From: an uncultured bacterium
Lineage (GTDB): Bacteria; Bacillota_A; Clostridia; Oscillospirales; Oscillospiraceae
Direction of reading: 5' to 3'
Length of the DNA: 10,546 nt
Assembly: GCA_905214605.1 (NCBI GenBank)
Contig: CAJMMY010000021.1
Span: forward strand, 1-10,546
Part shown: one piece after another, positions 1-5,886 of the stretch
Position numbering within the stretch: the stretch's first letter is position 1
How the letters are laid out: each line of letters starts with the position of its first letter
Made by a program: the position numbers and the translations under genes
The notes under the pieces: generated by a model
The model's database searches: none
Seen by the model: only the letters and a program-made list of their open reading frames with translations
Told to the model about the DNA's origin: nothing

Positions 1-469
1 GGACGGTCTTGCCGACGCCTGCGCCGCCGAACAAACCGATCTTGCCGCCCTTGGCATAGGGTGCCAGCAGGTCAATGACCTTAATGCCGGTTTCCAACTG
101 CTCTACCACGGGGCTCTGGTCGGCAAAGGAGGGGGGCTCCCGGTGGATGGTCCAACGGTCACCGGTGAGGGGGGCTTTGTCGTCCATAGGCTGCCCCACC
201 ACGCCGAACAAACGACCCAGACACTGACGGCCCACCGGCACGGTGATGCCGCCGCCGGGGGCGTCAACGGTCATGCCCCGGCTCAGGCCTTCCGGCGGAG
301 AGAGCAGAATGCAGCGGACCACGCCGTTTCCCAAATGCTGAGAAACTTCCATGACCACCTGCCGGCCGTCGGCCTCGGTATATAATGCGTCCCGAATCCG
401 GGGCAGGGGGGTGCTTTCAAAGGCAACGTCCACCACCGGACCCAGTACTTGTACAATGGTCCCTGTCAT
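1..469 (-). CDS. atpD: ATP synthase F1 subunit beta, N-terminal part (cut by window edge)
   Basis: Catalytic beta subunit of F1Fo ATP synthase, which binds and converts ADP/ATP at the alpha-beta interfaces on the cytoplasmic side of the membrane. I translated the minus strand from the ATG at 467-469, giving 156 complete residues. It begins [15 protein letters not shown], typical of the beta-barrel domain. It continues through a conserved PMDD-type region and a VIDLLAPY motif, and reaches the Walker A P-loop GGAGVGKT at about residues 148-155, just before the window ends. The Walker B, catalytic glutamate and C-terminal domain lie outside. The ATG overlaps the atpG stop by 4 nt (ATGA), and an AAAGGAG about 10 nt upstream lies inside atpG, so the two are probably translationally coupled. 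An epsilon gene (atpC) would be expected next but is not visible. Confidence 0.97.
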   Translation of the reverse strand, partial: MTGTIVQVLGPVVDVAFESTPLPRIRDALYTEADGRQVVMEVSQHLGNGVVRCILLSPPEGLSRGMTVDAPGGGITVPVGRQCLGRLFGVVGQPMDDKAPLTGDRWTIHREPPSFADQSPVVEQLETGIKVIDLLAPYAKGGKIGLFGGAGVGKTV

Positions 470-1353
470 AAAAGGGATTCTCCTTTCTTCTGCGCCCGGG
501 CACCGGAGGAGATTTCCGTAATCTCCTGGGTAATGGCCTCCTGACGGGCGCGGTTGCAGTCCAGCGTCAGCTGTTCCAGCATTTCATCTGCATTGTCCGT
601 TGCGGACTTCATGGCCACCATACGGGCGTCCAACTCGGCGCAGAAAGATTCCACCATCATGCCAAACAGAAAACCTGTGATATAGTTCGGCACCACGGTA
701 TCCAGAATTTCCTGCGGGCCGGGGAGATACACCGGCGGCTTGCCGTCGTCCGGCAAAGCAAAGGCCGTAAAATCGGAATGATACAGCGGCAGCAGCCGGC
801 GGCATACCGGTGCGGTGTTGAGCTTATCCAACGTGGTATACAGCACGTAAATCTCCGACAGCTCTCCGGAAAGATACCGGGCGCACAGCTGCGCCGACAG
901 CTCCCGGGCGCGGGTGATGTTGGGGTCCTGAGAGGGGAAATGCATGGATTCGTCCACCGGGTCGCCCCGGTTCAATGCGGAGTGATACCCCACCTCGCCA
1001 ATGGTATACAGCACCGCCCGTTCCGGATTCAAATCCAGAGAGGCCAGCTGCTTGAGCACGTTCATGTTGTAAGCCCCGGCCAAGCCCTTGTCGCCGGACA
1101 CCACCAGATAAGCGGTTTTTCCGGGACGGGCTGCGGTCAGCGTATCCCCGATATAGGGGTGGGCAATGTCCGGCAAATGGGCCAGCAGGTCGGCAATGAC
1201 CGCTTGCGAGGCCAGAAAATGGGGCCGGGAAAGCTCCAAATCCTGCCGGGCGCGGTTCATTTTCGCCGACGCAATCAGGTACATGGCATTGGTGATTTTT
1301 CGGGTATCCCGCACGCTTTTCATGCGGTTTTGCAGATTACTTATTCCCGCCAT
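466..1353 (-). CDS. atpG: ATP synthase F1 subunit gamma
   Basis: Gamma is the central rotor stalk of F1, turning inside the alpha3-beta3 ring and linking catalysis to the c-ring. The 295-residue product has normal family length. Its N-terminus has the conserved coiled-coil helix (residues 1-36, including [15 protein letters not shown] and SAKMNRAR). Its C-terminus has the paired helix signature [15 protein letters not shown] followed by the usual short tail, here slightly extended with a charged AQKKGE segment. The middle Rossmann-like part contains [12 protein letters not shown], also diagnostic. The ATG at 1351-1353 is preceded by AAAAGGAG with about 5 nt spacing and lies 13 nt inside the 3' end of the fused delta-alpha gene. 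The stop overlaps the atpD start (ATGA), consistent with ordered co-translation within the operon. Confidence 0.97.
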   Translation of the reverse strand: MAGISNLQNRMKSVRDTRKITNAMYLIASAKMNRARQDLELSRPHFLASQAVIADLLAHLPDIAHPYIGDTLTAARPGKTAYLVVSGDKGLAGAYNMNVLKQLASLDLNPERAVLYTIGEVGYHSALNRGDPVDESMHFPSQDPNITRARELSAQLCARYLSGELSEIYVLYTTLDKLNTAPVCRRLLPLYHSDFTAFALPDDGKPPVYLPGPQEILDTVVPNYITGFLFGMMVESFCAELDARMVAMKSATDNADEMLEQLTLDCNRARQEAITQEITEISSGARAQKKGESLL

Positions 1354-3329
1354 GCCCCGCTCCTTTTATAGGTGTCGCAGCAGGCAAGGATTTTTTCTTT
1401 GAGGTCATCGGGCATGACACCGGTGTCCAGCAGCGTTGCAGCCACTTCTGGCTCATAGGTGTTCATGTAGTCCAGAAATCCCTGCTGGAACGGCTTGATT
1501 TCTGCAATGGGCAGGTCAATCAGTTTCCGACCGATGGCAATGACCAGACTCATAACCTGCTCCGGCATGGACAGCGGACGGTGCAGCGGCTGCTTGAGCA
1601 GCTCCATCAGACCTTTTCCGTAATCCAGCTGAGCTTTTGTCGTTGCGTCCAAGTCTGCGGAGAACTGGGTGAACACTTCCATTTCCCGGTACTGCGCCAA
1701 ATCCACACGGAGAGAGCCGGTGGCGGTTTTCAGCGCTTTGGACTGCGCTGCGCCGCCCACACGGGATACGGACAGACCTACGTTCACAGCCGGGCGCTGA
1801 CCCGATGCGAAAGCGGCGCCGTCCAGGAAAATCTGACCGTCGGTAATGGAAATGACGTTGGTGGGAATATAAGCAGACACGTTGCCTGCCAAGGTCTCCA
1901 CGATGGGCAGCGCCGTAATGGAGCCGCCTGCGGCCAATCGAGCGGAGCGCTCCAACAGCCGGGAGTGAAGATAGAAAACGTCGCCGGGGTAGGCCTCACG
2001 GCCGGGAGAACGTCCCAACAGCAGAGACAGTGCGCGGTAAGCCACGGCATGCTTGCTCAAATCATCATAGATAATCAGCACGTCCCGGCCCATGCGCATG
2101 AAGTATTCCGCCATCGCCGTTGCGGCAAAGGGGGCAATATACTGCAAGGAGGCAGGGTCAGAGGCCGGAGCGGACAGCACAATGGTCTGGTCCATAGCCT
2201 GATGCTCCCGGAGGGTACGCACCACCTGCGCCACACTGGAGGATTTCTGTCCGATGGCGGCATAAATACAAATGACATCGTTGCCCCGCTGATTCAAAAT
2301 GGCCTCCACCGCCAGAGCGGTTTTGCCGGTCTGCCGGTCGCCGATAATCAGCTCGCGCTGACCGCGGCCCACGGGGAACATGGCATCAATGGCCAGAATA
2401 CCGGTGGACATGGGCTGAGAAACGCTTTTACGTTCCAGAATGGCGGGGGCGGGACTTTCCACCGGACGGAATCCGGCGGCGGAAATGGTGCCCAGACCGT
2501 CAATGGGGGCCCCCAGTGCGTTGACCACGCGGCCGAGGAATGCCTCGCCCACGGGTACACCGGCCCGCTTGCCGGTACGAATGACCCGGCTGCCCTGAGA
2601 AACTTCGGACTCGCGGCCGAAGAGAATCACGCCCACATAATCGGTGCGGATATCCTGCACCATACCCCGGAGACCGGAATCAAACACCACGATTTCGCCG
2701 TATGCGGCATGCTCAATGCCCTTGACAATGGCAATGCCGTCGCCCACACGGAGCACGGTGCCGATTTCCTGCCAGCCGGTATCGAACACGGTCTGCTCGA
2801 TTTCTTCCTGCAGGATACTAATCAGCTGTCCGGGGGAATTGAATCCGGCGCTGGGCTCGGAAACAGCGCGGGTCACGGCGTTCAGACGGCCCCGCAAGCT
2901 CCAATCCAGCTCCCGGCCGCCCACGCGCACCAGAAAACCGCCCAACAAAGAGGGGTCTTTGTGGTAGATAATCTGCACATGGCGGGCACCGGCCTGCTGT
3001 TTCACAAAACGTTTGAGCCCCCGGCGCTGTTCGTCCGTGGGGGCGGTGGCGTAATAAATTTCTGCGGTGGGAATGTTGGGGTCCAGGGGTTTGCCCATGG
3101 CAAAGCCCAGCAGCTCCGGCAGCAGGGAAATGTCATCATGATCGCTGAGCACCTTGCCCAGACGATGGAGCTTTTCCGGAAGGACCTGCTCAATCAGACG
3201 ATATTTGCTGTCCCGGCTGGCCAGCGGATTTTCCAACTCCGCCAGAACACCGGGGTGGGTTTTCAGAAGCGTAACCGCCTCGTGAATCGCTTGGGGATCG
3301 TCCGGCAGCAATGCGGCGTAGTCTGTCAT
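1341..3329 (-). CDS. atpA: Fused ATP synthase delta (AtpH) - alpha (AtpA) subunit
   Basis: One 662-residue chain joins two normally separate F1 subunits. Residues about 1-155 are delta/OSCP, the stator piece that ties F1 to subunit b: a shortened N-terminal helical domain (LENPLAS, LLPELLGF) and the C-terminal signature DPSLLGGFLVRVGGRELDWS-LRGRL at about 125-149. After a linker of about ten residues, residues about 165-662 are a full alpha subunit of normal length. It shows an N-terminal LISILQEEIEQ helix, beta-barrel, P-loop GDRQTGKT (330-337), Walker B-type VLIIYDD (417-423), VSRVGGAAQ with the arginine-finger residue R523, and a helical C-terminal domain. The ATG at 3327-3329 overlaps the atpF stop (ATGA) and has AGGTGA upstream. 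An in-frame TGA at 3336-3338 rules out an upstream start. I see no ATG near the junction (first internal Met after it is residue 223), nor a well-placed GTG start, that would give a separate alpha. The fusion is clear; how it assembles is not. Confidence 0.95.
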   Translation of the reverse strand: MTDYAALLPDDPQAIHEAVTLLKTHPGVLAELENPLASRDSKYRLIEQVLPEKLHRLGKVLSDHDDISLLPELLGFAMGKPLDPNIPTAEIYYATAPTDEQRRGLKRFVKQQAGARHVQIIYHKDPSLLGGFLVRVGGRELDWSLRGRLNAVTRAVSEPSAGFNSPGQLISILQEEIEQTVFDTGWQEIGTVLRVGDGIAIVKGIEHAAYGEIVVFDSGLRGMVQDIRTDYVGVILFGRESEVSQGSRVIRTGKRAGVPVGEAFLGRVVNALGAPIDGLGTISAAGFRPVESPAPAILERKSVSQPMSTGILAIDAMFPVGRGQRELIIGDRQTGKTALAVEAILNQRGNDVICIYAAIGQKSSSVAQVVRTLREHQAMDQTIVLSAPASDPASLQYIAPFAATAMAEYFMRMGRDVLIIYDDLSKHAVAYRALSLLLGRSPGREAYPGDVFYLHSRLLERSARLAAGGSITALPIVETLAGNVSAYIPTNVISITDGQIFLDGAAFASGQRPAVNVGLSVSRVGGAAQSKALKTATGSLRVDLAQYREMEVFTQFSADLDATTKAQLDYGKGLMELLKQPLHRPLSMPEQVMSLVIAIGRKLIDLPIAEIKPFQQGFLDYMNTYEPEVAATLLDTGVMPDDLKEKILACCDTYKRSGAWRE

Positions 3330-3811
3330 GCGCCCTCACCTGCCTGCGTCATCATTTCCTGATACAGCCGCTGACCCACTTCTTCGGGAACCTCGGTTTC
3401 CATCACCTTTCCGGCAGCCAGAGCCACAAGCTGACCCACTTCCGTCTGAATGGAACGCATGGTTTCCTCTTTGTCCCGGGCGATGCTTGCGTGTGCCTTG
3501 GCAATTTCCGTCTGTGCCTCGGCCTGCGCCTGCGCCAGAACGCGGTTGTATTCCACCCGAGCCTTCTCTTTGCCGTCTTTCAGAATGGAATCCACTTCCG
3601 ATTCTGCCTGCGCCAGAGCCTCGGTATAGGTTTTCTGATCCGCCTCGGCCTGCTCCCGGGCAGCCTTTGCGGCATTATATTCATCGTCTACCATCTGCTG
3701 TCGCTGGTCGATAATCTGATTGACCCGATCAAACAGAAACTTTTTGGCCAGAAAATACAGAACCAGCAGGTTGATGATGGTGAACACGACATTGATATCA
3801 AATTTCAGCAT
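3326..3811 (-). CDS. atpF: ATP synthase Fo subunit b
   Basis: Subunit b forms the peripheral stalk that holds the alpha3-beta3 head still while the rotor turns. It anchors in the membrane next to subunit a and contacts delta at its far end. The product is 161 residues. One N-terminal membrane helix (about 9-27, VFTIINLLVLYFLAKKFLF) is followed by a long charged helix rich in Ala, Glu, Gln and Lys (about 30-135), the expected coiled-coil dimer. The C-terminal part (about 130-161, VGQLVALAAGKVMETEV) is where delta usually binds. The ATG at 3809-3811 sits 19 nt after the atpE stop, with AAGGGA upstream at about 9 nt. The stop overlaps the start of the delta-alpha gene by 4 nt, so b and its direct binding partner delta are translated in sequence. 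Confidence 0.95.
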   Translation of the reverse strand: MLKFDINVVFTIINLLVLYFLAKKFLFDRVNQIIDQRQQMVDDEYNAAKAAREQAEADQKTYTEALAQAESEVDSILKDGKEKARVEYNRVLAQAQAEAQTEIAKAHASIARDKEETMRSIQTEVGQLVALAAGKVMETEVPEEVGQRLYQEMMTQAGEGA

Positions 3812-3830
3812 AGTGCGCCGTCCCTTCCAA

Positions 3831-4055
3831 TCAGGCCAGGAACAGAATAATCAGAATGGCCACGACAAAGCCAAAGATGGCGGTACCTTCTGCCAGAGCA
3901 GCGCCCAGCATCAGCAGCTTCGTGATAGAACCGTCAGCCTCGGGCTGACGAGCGACGGCGTCAACGGCACCCTTCGTGGCGATGCCGATACCAATAGCAG
4001 CGCCCACGCCGGTGAATACGGCGATAGCAGCGCCCAATGCAAGAATTGCGGTCAT
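3831..4055 (-). CDS. atpE: ATP synthase Fo subunit c (c-ring proteolipid)
   Basis: Subunit c forms the membrane rotor ring that carries the coupling ions. The product is 74 residues in a helical hairpin: helix 1 about 4-32 with the glycine-rich VGAAIGIGIATKGAVDA, the polar loop RQPEA at 36-40, and helix 2 about 46-73 with the ion-binding carboxylate E56 in ALAEGTAIFGF. I chose the ATG at 4053-4055 because AAAGGAG lies about 9 nt upstream and the protein then has family length. A longer in-frame ATG at 4124 would add 23 charged residues without any SD. Known Na+-type c subunits have Gln in helix 1 and Ser after the carboxylate; here these are Ile and Gly57, which suggests proton coupling. That last point is inference from family knowledge. 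Confidence 0.96.
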   Translation of the reverse strand: MTAILALGAAIAVFTGVGAAIGIGIATKGAVDAVARQPEADGSITKLLMLGAALAEGTAIFGFVVAILIILFLA

Positions 4056-4106
4056 AGTTTGTTTCTCCTTTGCTCTCTCATTTTCTTCAAAATTACGTTG
4101 AATGAA

Positions 4107-4125
4107 GATGCCGCGAATCGGCATC
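4107..4125 (-). promoter_or_regulatory. Intercistronic hairpin between atpB and atpE
   Basis: A perfect 7-bp stem, GATGCCG (4107-4113) pairing with CGGCATC (4119-4125), closes a 5-nt loop in the 84-nt gap between atpB and atpE. It has no T-tract, so it is not a terminator. It lies about 15 nt downstream of the atpB stop and well upstream of the atpE ribosome binding site. Its position fits an mRNA processing or stability element that helps produce more c subunit than a subunit. The pairing is seen in the sequence; the role is inferred. Confidence 0.55.
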
Positions 4126-4139
4126 TGGGGAACCGGGCA

Positions 4140-4826
4140 TTACTCGATGGCCTCCCGGATGAACAATCCCGTCAGGAAGACGAAAATGTAGGCCTGAATC
4201 AGTCCGTCGAAAAAGTCGAAATACAGACTGCAGATGGCGGGCAGCACTGCGGGAACGAACAGCTCCAGCAGTTTCATGATGACGAATGCGCCCAGAACGT
4301 TGCCGAACAGTCGCATACACAGGGACAGGGGCCGGGTTACGATTTCCATCAAATTGATGGGCACCATGACCGGCGAAGGCTGGGCAAAGCTCTTCAGGAA
4401 TCCCTTTGCACCCTTGGAACGGAACGACGCCGCCTCAACCAGCACAATGCTCATAATTGCCAGCGCTGCGGTAACGTTCAGGTCCTTGGTAGGCGGCTTC
4501 AGTCCGAAAATGCCCACAATGTTTGCAACACCCACGAAAATCAGAATCGTGCTCAGGTAACTGACAAAGCTCTCTCCGTGTTCACCCACAAAGCTGCGGG
4601 TCAGATTCTGGACAAATGTGACGAAAGTTTCCAGCGCCGCCTGCCGTTTCGTGATGTTATGTACCCGCAAATCATGGGTCATCACCAGCATCAGCACCAG
4701 AAACACTGCCATAATCAGCCATGTGATTACCACGGACTCCGCCACGGGAATCCCACCGAACAGCGGAATGGTAAAAGCCGTATCCACATTGAGTTCTGCC
4801 AAAAGTTCTTCGGCCAATGATTTCAA
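4140..4826 (-). CDS. atpB: ATP synthase Fo subunit a
   Basis: Subunit a is the membrane stator that forms the two ion half-channels against the c-ring. Numbering here follows the longer GTG-initiated form (start 4835, 231 residues). The essential arginine is R175 in SLCMRLFGNVLGAF, and the conserved last helices are at about 200-228 (YFDFFDGLIQAYIFVFLTGLFI). Hydrophobic helices also fall at about 33-52, 92-111, 120-135 and 177-195. I prefer the TTG at 4824-4826 (codon 4, 228 residues): AAAGGAGG at 4835-4842 gives it 8 nt spacing, whereas that same SD runs directly into the GTG. It is the first gene of the operon. No atpI precedes it, although many Firmicutes have one there. Confidence 0.95.
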   Translation of the reverse strand: MKSLAEELLAELNVDTAFTIPLFGGIPVAESVVITWLIMAVFLVLMLVMTHDLRVHNITKRQAALETFVTFVQNLTRSFVGEHGESFVSYLSTILIFVGVANIVGIFGLKPPTKDLNVTAALAIMSIVLVEAASFRSKGAKGFLKSFAQPSPVMVPINLMEIVTRPLSLCMRLFGNVLGAFVIMKLLELFVPAVLPAICSLYFDFFDGLIQAYIFVFLTGLFIREAIE

Positions 4827-4834
4827 TCTATGCA

Positions 4835-4842
4835 CCTCCTTT
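4835..4842 (-). promoter_or_regulatory. Ribosome binding site that decides the atpB start
   Basis: AAAGGAGG on the minus strand overlaps the G of an upstream GTG, leaving zero spacing for that codon. It sits 8 nt before the TTG at 4824-4826, an optimal distance, so the TTG is the better supported start. Confidence 0.7.
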
Positions 4843-4863
4843 AATTACCGGATTGAACCAAAA

Positions 4864-4877
4864 GGTCATTTGTGACC
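4864..4877 (-). repeat. Short inverted repeat in the atp operon leader
   Basis: GGTCA (4864-4868) and TGACC (4873-4877) flank a 4-nt spacer within the predicted 5' leader, a few bases after the expected transcription start. It could fold as a small hairpin or act as a protein site. The adjacent CCTTT (4861-4865) could also pair with AAAGG of the atpB ribosome binding site. The match is short, so chance is possible. Confidence 0.4.
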
Positions 4878-4888
4878 AATATACAATG

Positions 4889-4917
4889 ATTATACCAAGC
4901 GATTTATGGACGTTCAA
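4889..4917 (-). promoter_or_regulatory. Promoter of the atp operon
   Basis: On the minus strand, TTGAAC (4912-4917) lies 17 bp upstream of a perfect TATAAT (4889-4894), preceded by TGG, giving an extended -10. The predicted transcript would start near 4882 and have a leader of about 55 nt before the atpB start. The region above the -35 box is AT-rich. It is the only well-formed promoter I see between the upstream terminator and atpB. Confidence 0.75.
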
Positions 4918-5024
4918 TAAAAAACATTCTTAGGGAAAGGACAAATTTTGAAAGTTACTAATTTGATGGGACCGAATTTGTAGATTCTCACAAAAAAGAG
5001 ATAAATTACCACTATTCACGGCAA

Positions 5025-5060
5025 AAAACTCGCAGAACACACGGCGGTTCTGCGAGTTTT
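5025..5060 (-). terminator. Rho-independent terminator of the flavoprotein gene
   Basis: A perfect 14-bp stem, AAAACTCGCAGAAC (5025-5038) with GTTCTGCGAGTTTT (5047-5060), closes an 8-nt loop. Read on the minus strand it ends in a run of six T and begins about 30 nt after the stop of the gene at 5091. It separates that gene from the atp operon promoter. Confidence 0.92.
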
Positions 5061-5090
5061 CCTCGGGAAAATGATGGGAATTGTCCTTGC

Positions 5091-5711
5091 TTAGCGGATA
5101 AAATTCGTGCGAATCACGGGTTCTGTCTCCGGCAGGGGAACACCCGCCTGCTTGCCTGCATCGATGCACCGGAGCAGCCATGCCATATTCCGGGCCAGTG
5201 TCCGGAGAATCTGCAAGCCCTCTTCGTCATTCTGAATGTCTTCGGCGGAGCGGCCGTACACCACGTTCCAATATTGGGAGGACACCACCGGCATCTGGGA
5301 GAAGGTGAAGTACTTGTTCAGCGTGTCGAAGGCATTGGTGCAGCCGGCACGGCGGGCGCAGACCACGGCGGCTGCGGGTTTCAGCCGGAAGGAGCGGCCG
5401 CCGGCAAAGAACAACCGGTCCAGAAAAGCGGAGGCACCGCCGCTGACGGAGGCATAATGCACCGGAGAGCCCACAATCAAACCGTCGCAATGCTCCATTT
5501 TTTCAATGACCTCATTCACACCGTCCTGCTTCACGCAGCGCCCGGTTTTTCCACAGCCGCCGCAGGCACCGCACAGGGCAATGGGACCGCCGCCGATGTG
5601 ATAAATTTCGGAATCCACGCCGTTTTCCGCCAGCGCCCGGCCCAACTCCGCCAACGCGGCATGGGTGGTTCCGTCGGCATGAGGACTGCAGTTGAGCAGC
5701 AATACTTTCAT
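5091..5711 (-). CDS. Flavodoxin-fold NAD(P)H-dependent oxidoreductase / iron-sulfur flavoprotein-like
   Basis: A 206-residue flavodoxin-like protein of the NADPH-dependent FMN reductase superfamily. The N-terminus MKVLLLNCSPHADGTTHAAL holds the first strand and the FMN phosphate-binding loop (about residues 9-18). GSPVHYASVSGGASAFLDR (81-99) is the second flavin-contacting segment. Four cysteines C47, C50, C53 and C59 form CX2CX2CX5C, the compact spacing of iron-sulfur flavoproteins of the Isf type. A 4Fe-4S cluster is therefore possible but not proven, because many relatives annotated only as flavodoxin-family oxidoreductases share it. Its substrate cannot be told from sequence. The ATG at 5709-5711 has GGAGG 8 nt upstream. 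It is a single-gene unit with its own promoter and terminator, divergent from typA. An inverted repeat over the predicted start site suggests dedicated regulation. Confidence 0.88.
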   Translation of the reverse strand: MKVLLLNCSPHADGTTHAALAELGRALAENGVDSEIYHIGGGPIALCGACGGCGKTGRCVKQDGVNEVIEKMEHCDGLIVGSPVHYASVSGGASAFLDRLFFAGGRSFRLKPAAAVVCARRAGCTNAFDTLNKYFTFSQMPVVSSQYWNVVYGRSAEDIQNDEEGLQILRTLARNMAWLLRCIDAGKQAGVPLPETEPVIRTNFIR

Positions 5712-5728
5712 AATTCAGGCCTCCATAC

Positions 5729-5753
5729 TTGCCAAAAAGTGATTTTGTGGCAA
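5729..5753. repeat. Inverted repeat over the flavoprotein gene start site (possible operator)
   Basis: TTGCCA (5729-5734) and TGGCAA (5748-5753) are perfect inverted arms around 13 nt. The inner AAAA (5735-5738) and TTTT (5743-5746) are also complementary, interrupted by one unpaired G. It lies immediately downstream of the -10 box and covers the predicted transcription start, the usual place for a repressor operator. It could instead form a hairpin at the very 5' end of the mRNA. Confidence 0.5.
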
Positions 5754-5754
5754 T

Positions 5755-5783
5755 ATTATAGCGAAAATAGCAAAGAAATACAA
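5755..5783 (-). promoter_or_regulatory. Promoter of the flavoprotein gene
   Basis: On the minus strand, TTGTAT (5778-5783), a 17-bp spacer and a perfect TATAAT (5755-5760). The -35 box is weak (three of six), which fits a regulated gene. Transcription would begin near 5748. The -35 box is 9 bp from the -35 box of the divergent typA promoter. Confidence 0.65.
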
Positions 5784-5792
5784 GTTTGCCCA

Positions 5793-5821
5793 TTGCATTT
5801 TGAAAATCAGTAGAGTATAAT
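5793..5821 (+). promoter_or_regulatory. Promoter of typA
   Basis: TTGCAT (5793-5798), a 17-bp spacer and a perfect TATAAT (5816-5821). Transcription would start near 5828, giving an AT-rich leader of about 60 nt. Confidence 0.65.
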
Positions 5822-5870
5822 TGTGCGGTTCAAAAAACGGAAAACAAATATTTTAATGATAAGCAAATGC

Positions 5871-5877
5871 AAGGGAG
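5871..5877 (+). promoter_or_regulatory. Ribosome binding site supporting the typA TTG start
   Basis: AAGGGAG sits 9 nt before the TTG at 5887. The next in-frame TTG, at 5896, would be 18 nt away, and no ATG lies upstream of the G1 motif. Confidence 0.75.
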
Positions 5878-5886
5878 TGCGGATTT

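Noticed and set aside
2840..2880. Internal GTG or CTG start that would give a separate alpha subunit
   Set aside because: The GTG at codon 152 has no SD within a usable distance and the CTG at codon 169 has only a weak GGA before it. Neither is convincing, although only proteomics can exclude them.
1581..3362. 593-codon open frame on the plus strand opposite the delta-alpha gene
   Set aside because: It is the mirror of a strongly coding, GC-biased gene. The translation is rich in His, Gln and Gly without family motifs and has no promoter or ribosome binding site.
4056..4124. Extended start for atpE giving a 97-residue protein
   Set aside because: The extension has no ribosome binding site and includes the intercistronic hairpin, and c subunits do not carry such a charged leader. 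The ATG at 4055 has an excellent SD.
3720..4820. 366-codon plus-strand frame opposite atpF, atpE and atpB
   Set aside because: It spans several real genes on the other strand; the translation is low-complexity His/Gln-rich and has no signal for expression.
4930..5181. 83-codon minus-strand frame at the 3' end of the flavoprotein gene
   Set aside because: It starts inside the flavoprotein gene in another frame and crosses its terminator; there is no ribosome binding site or domain.
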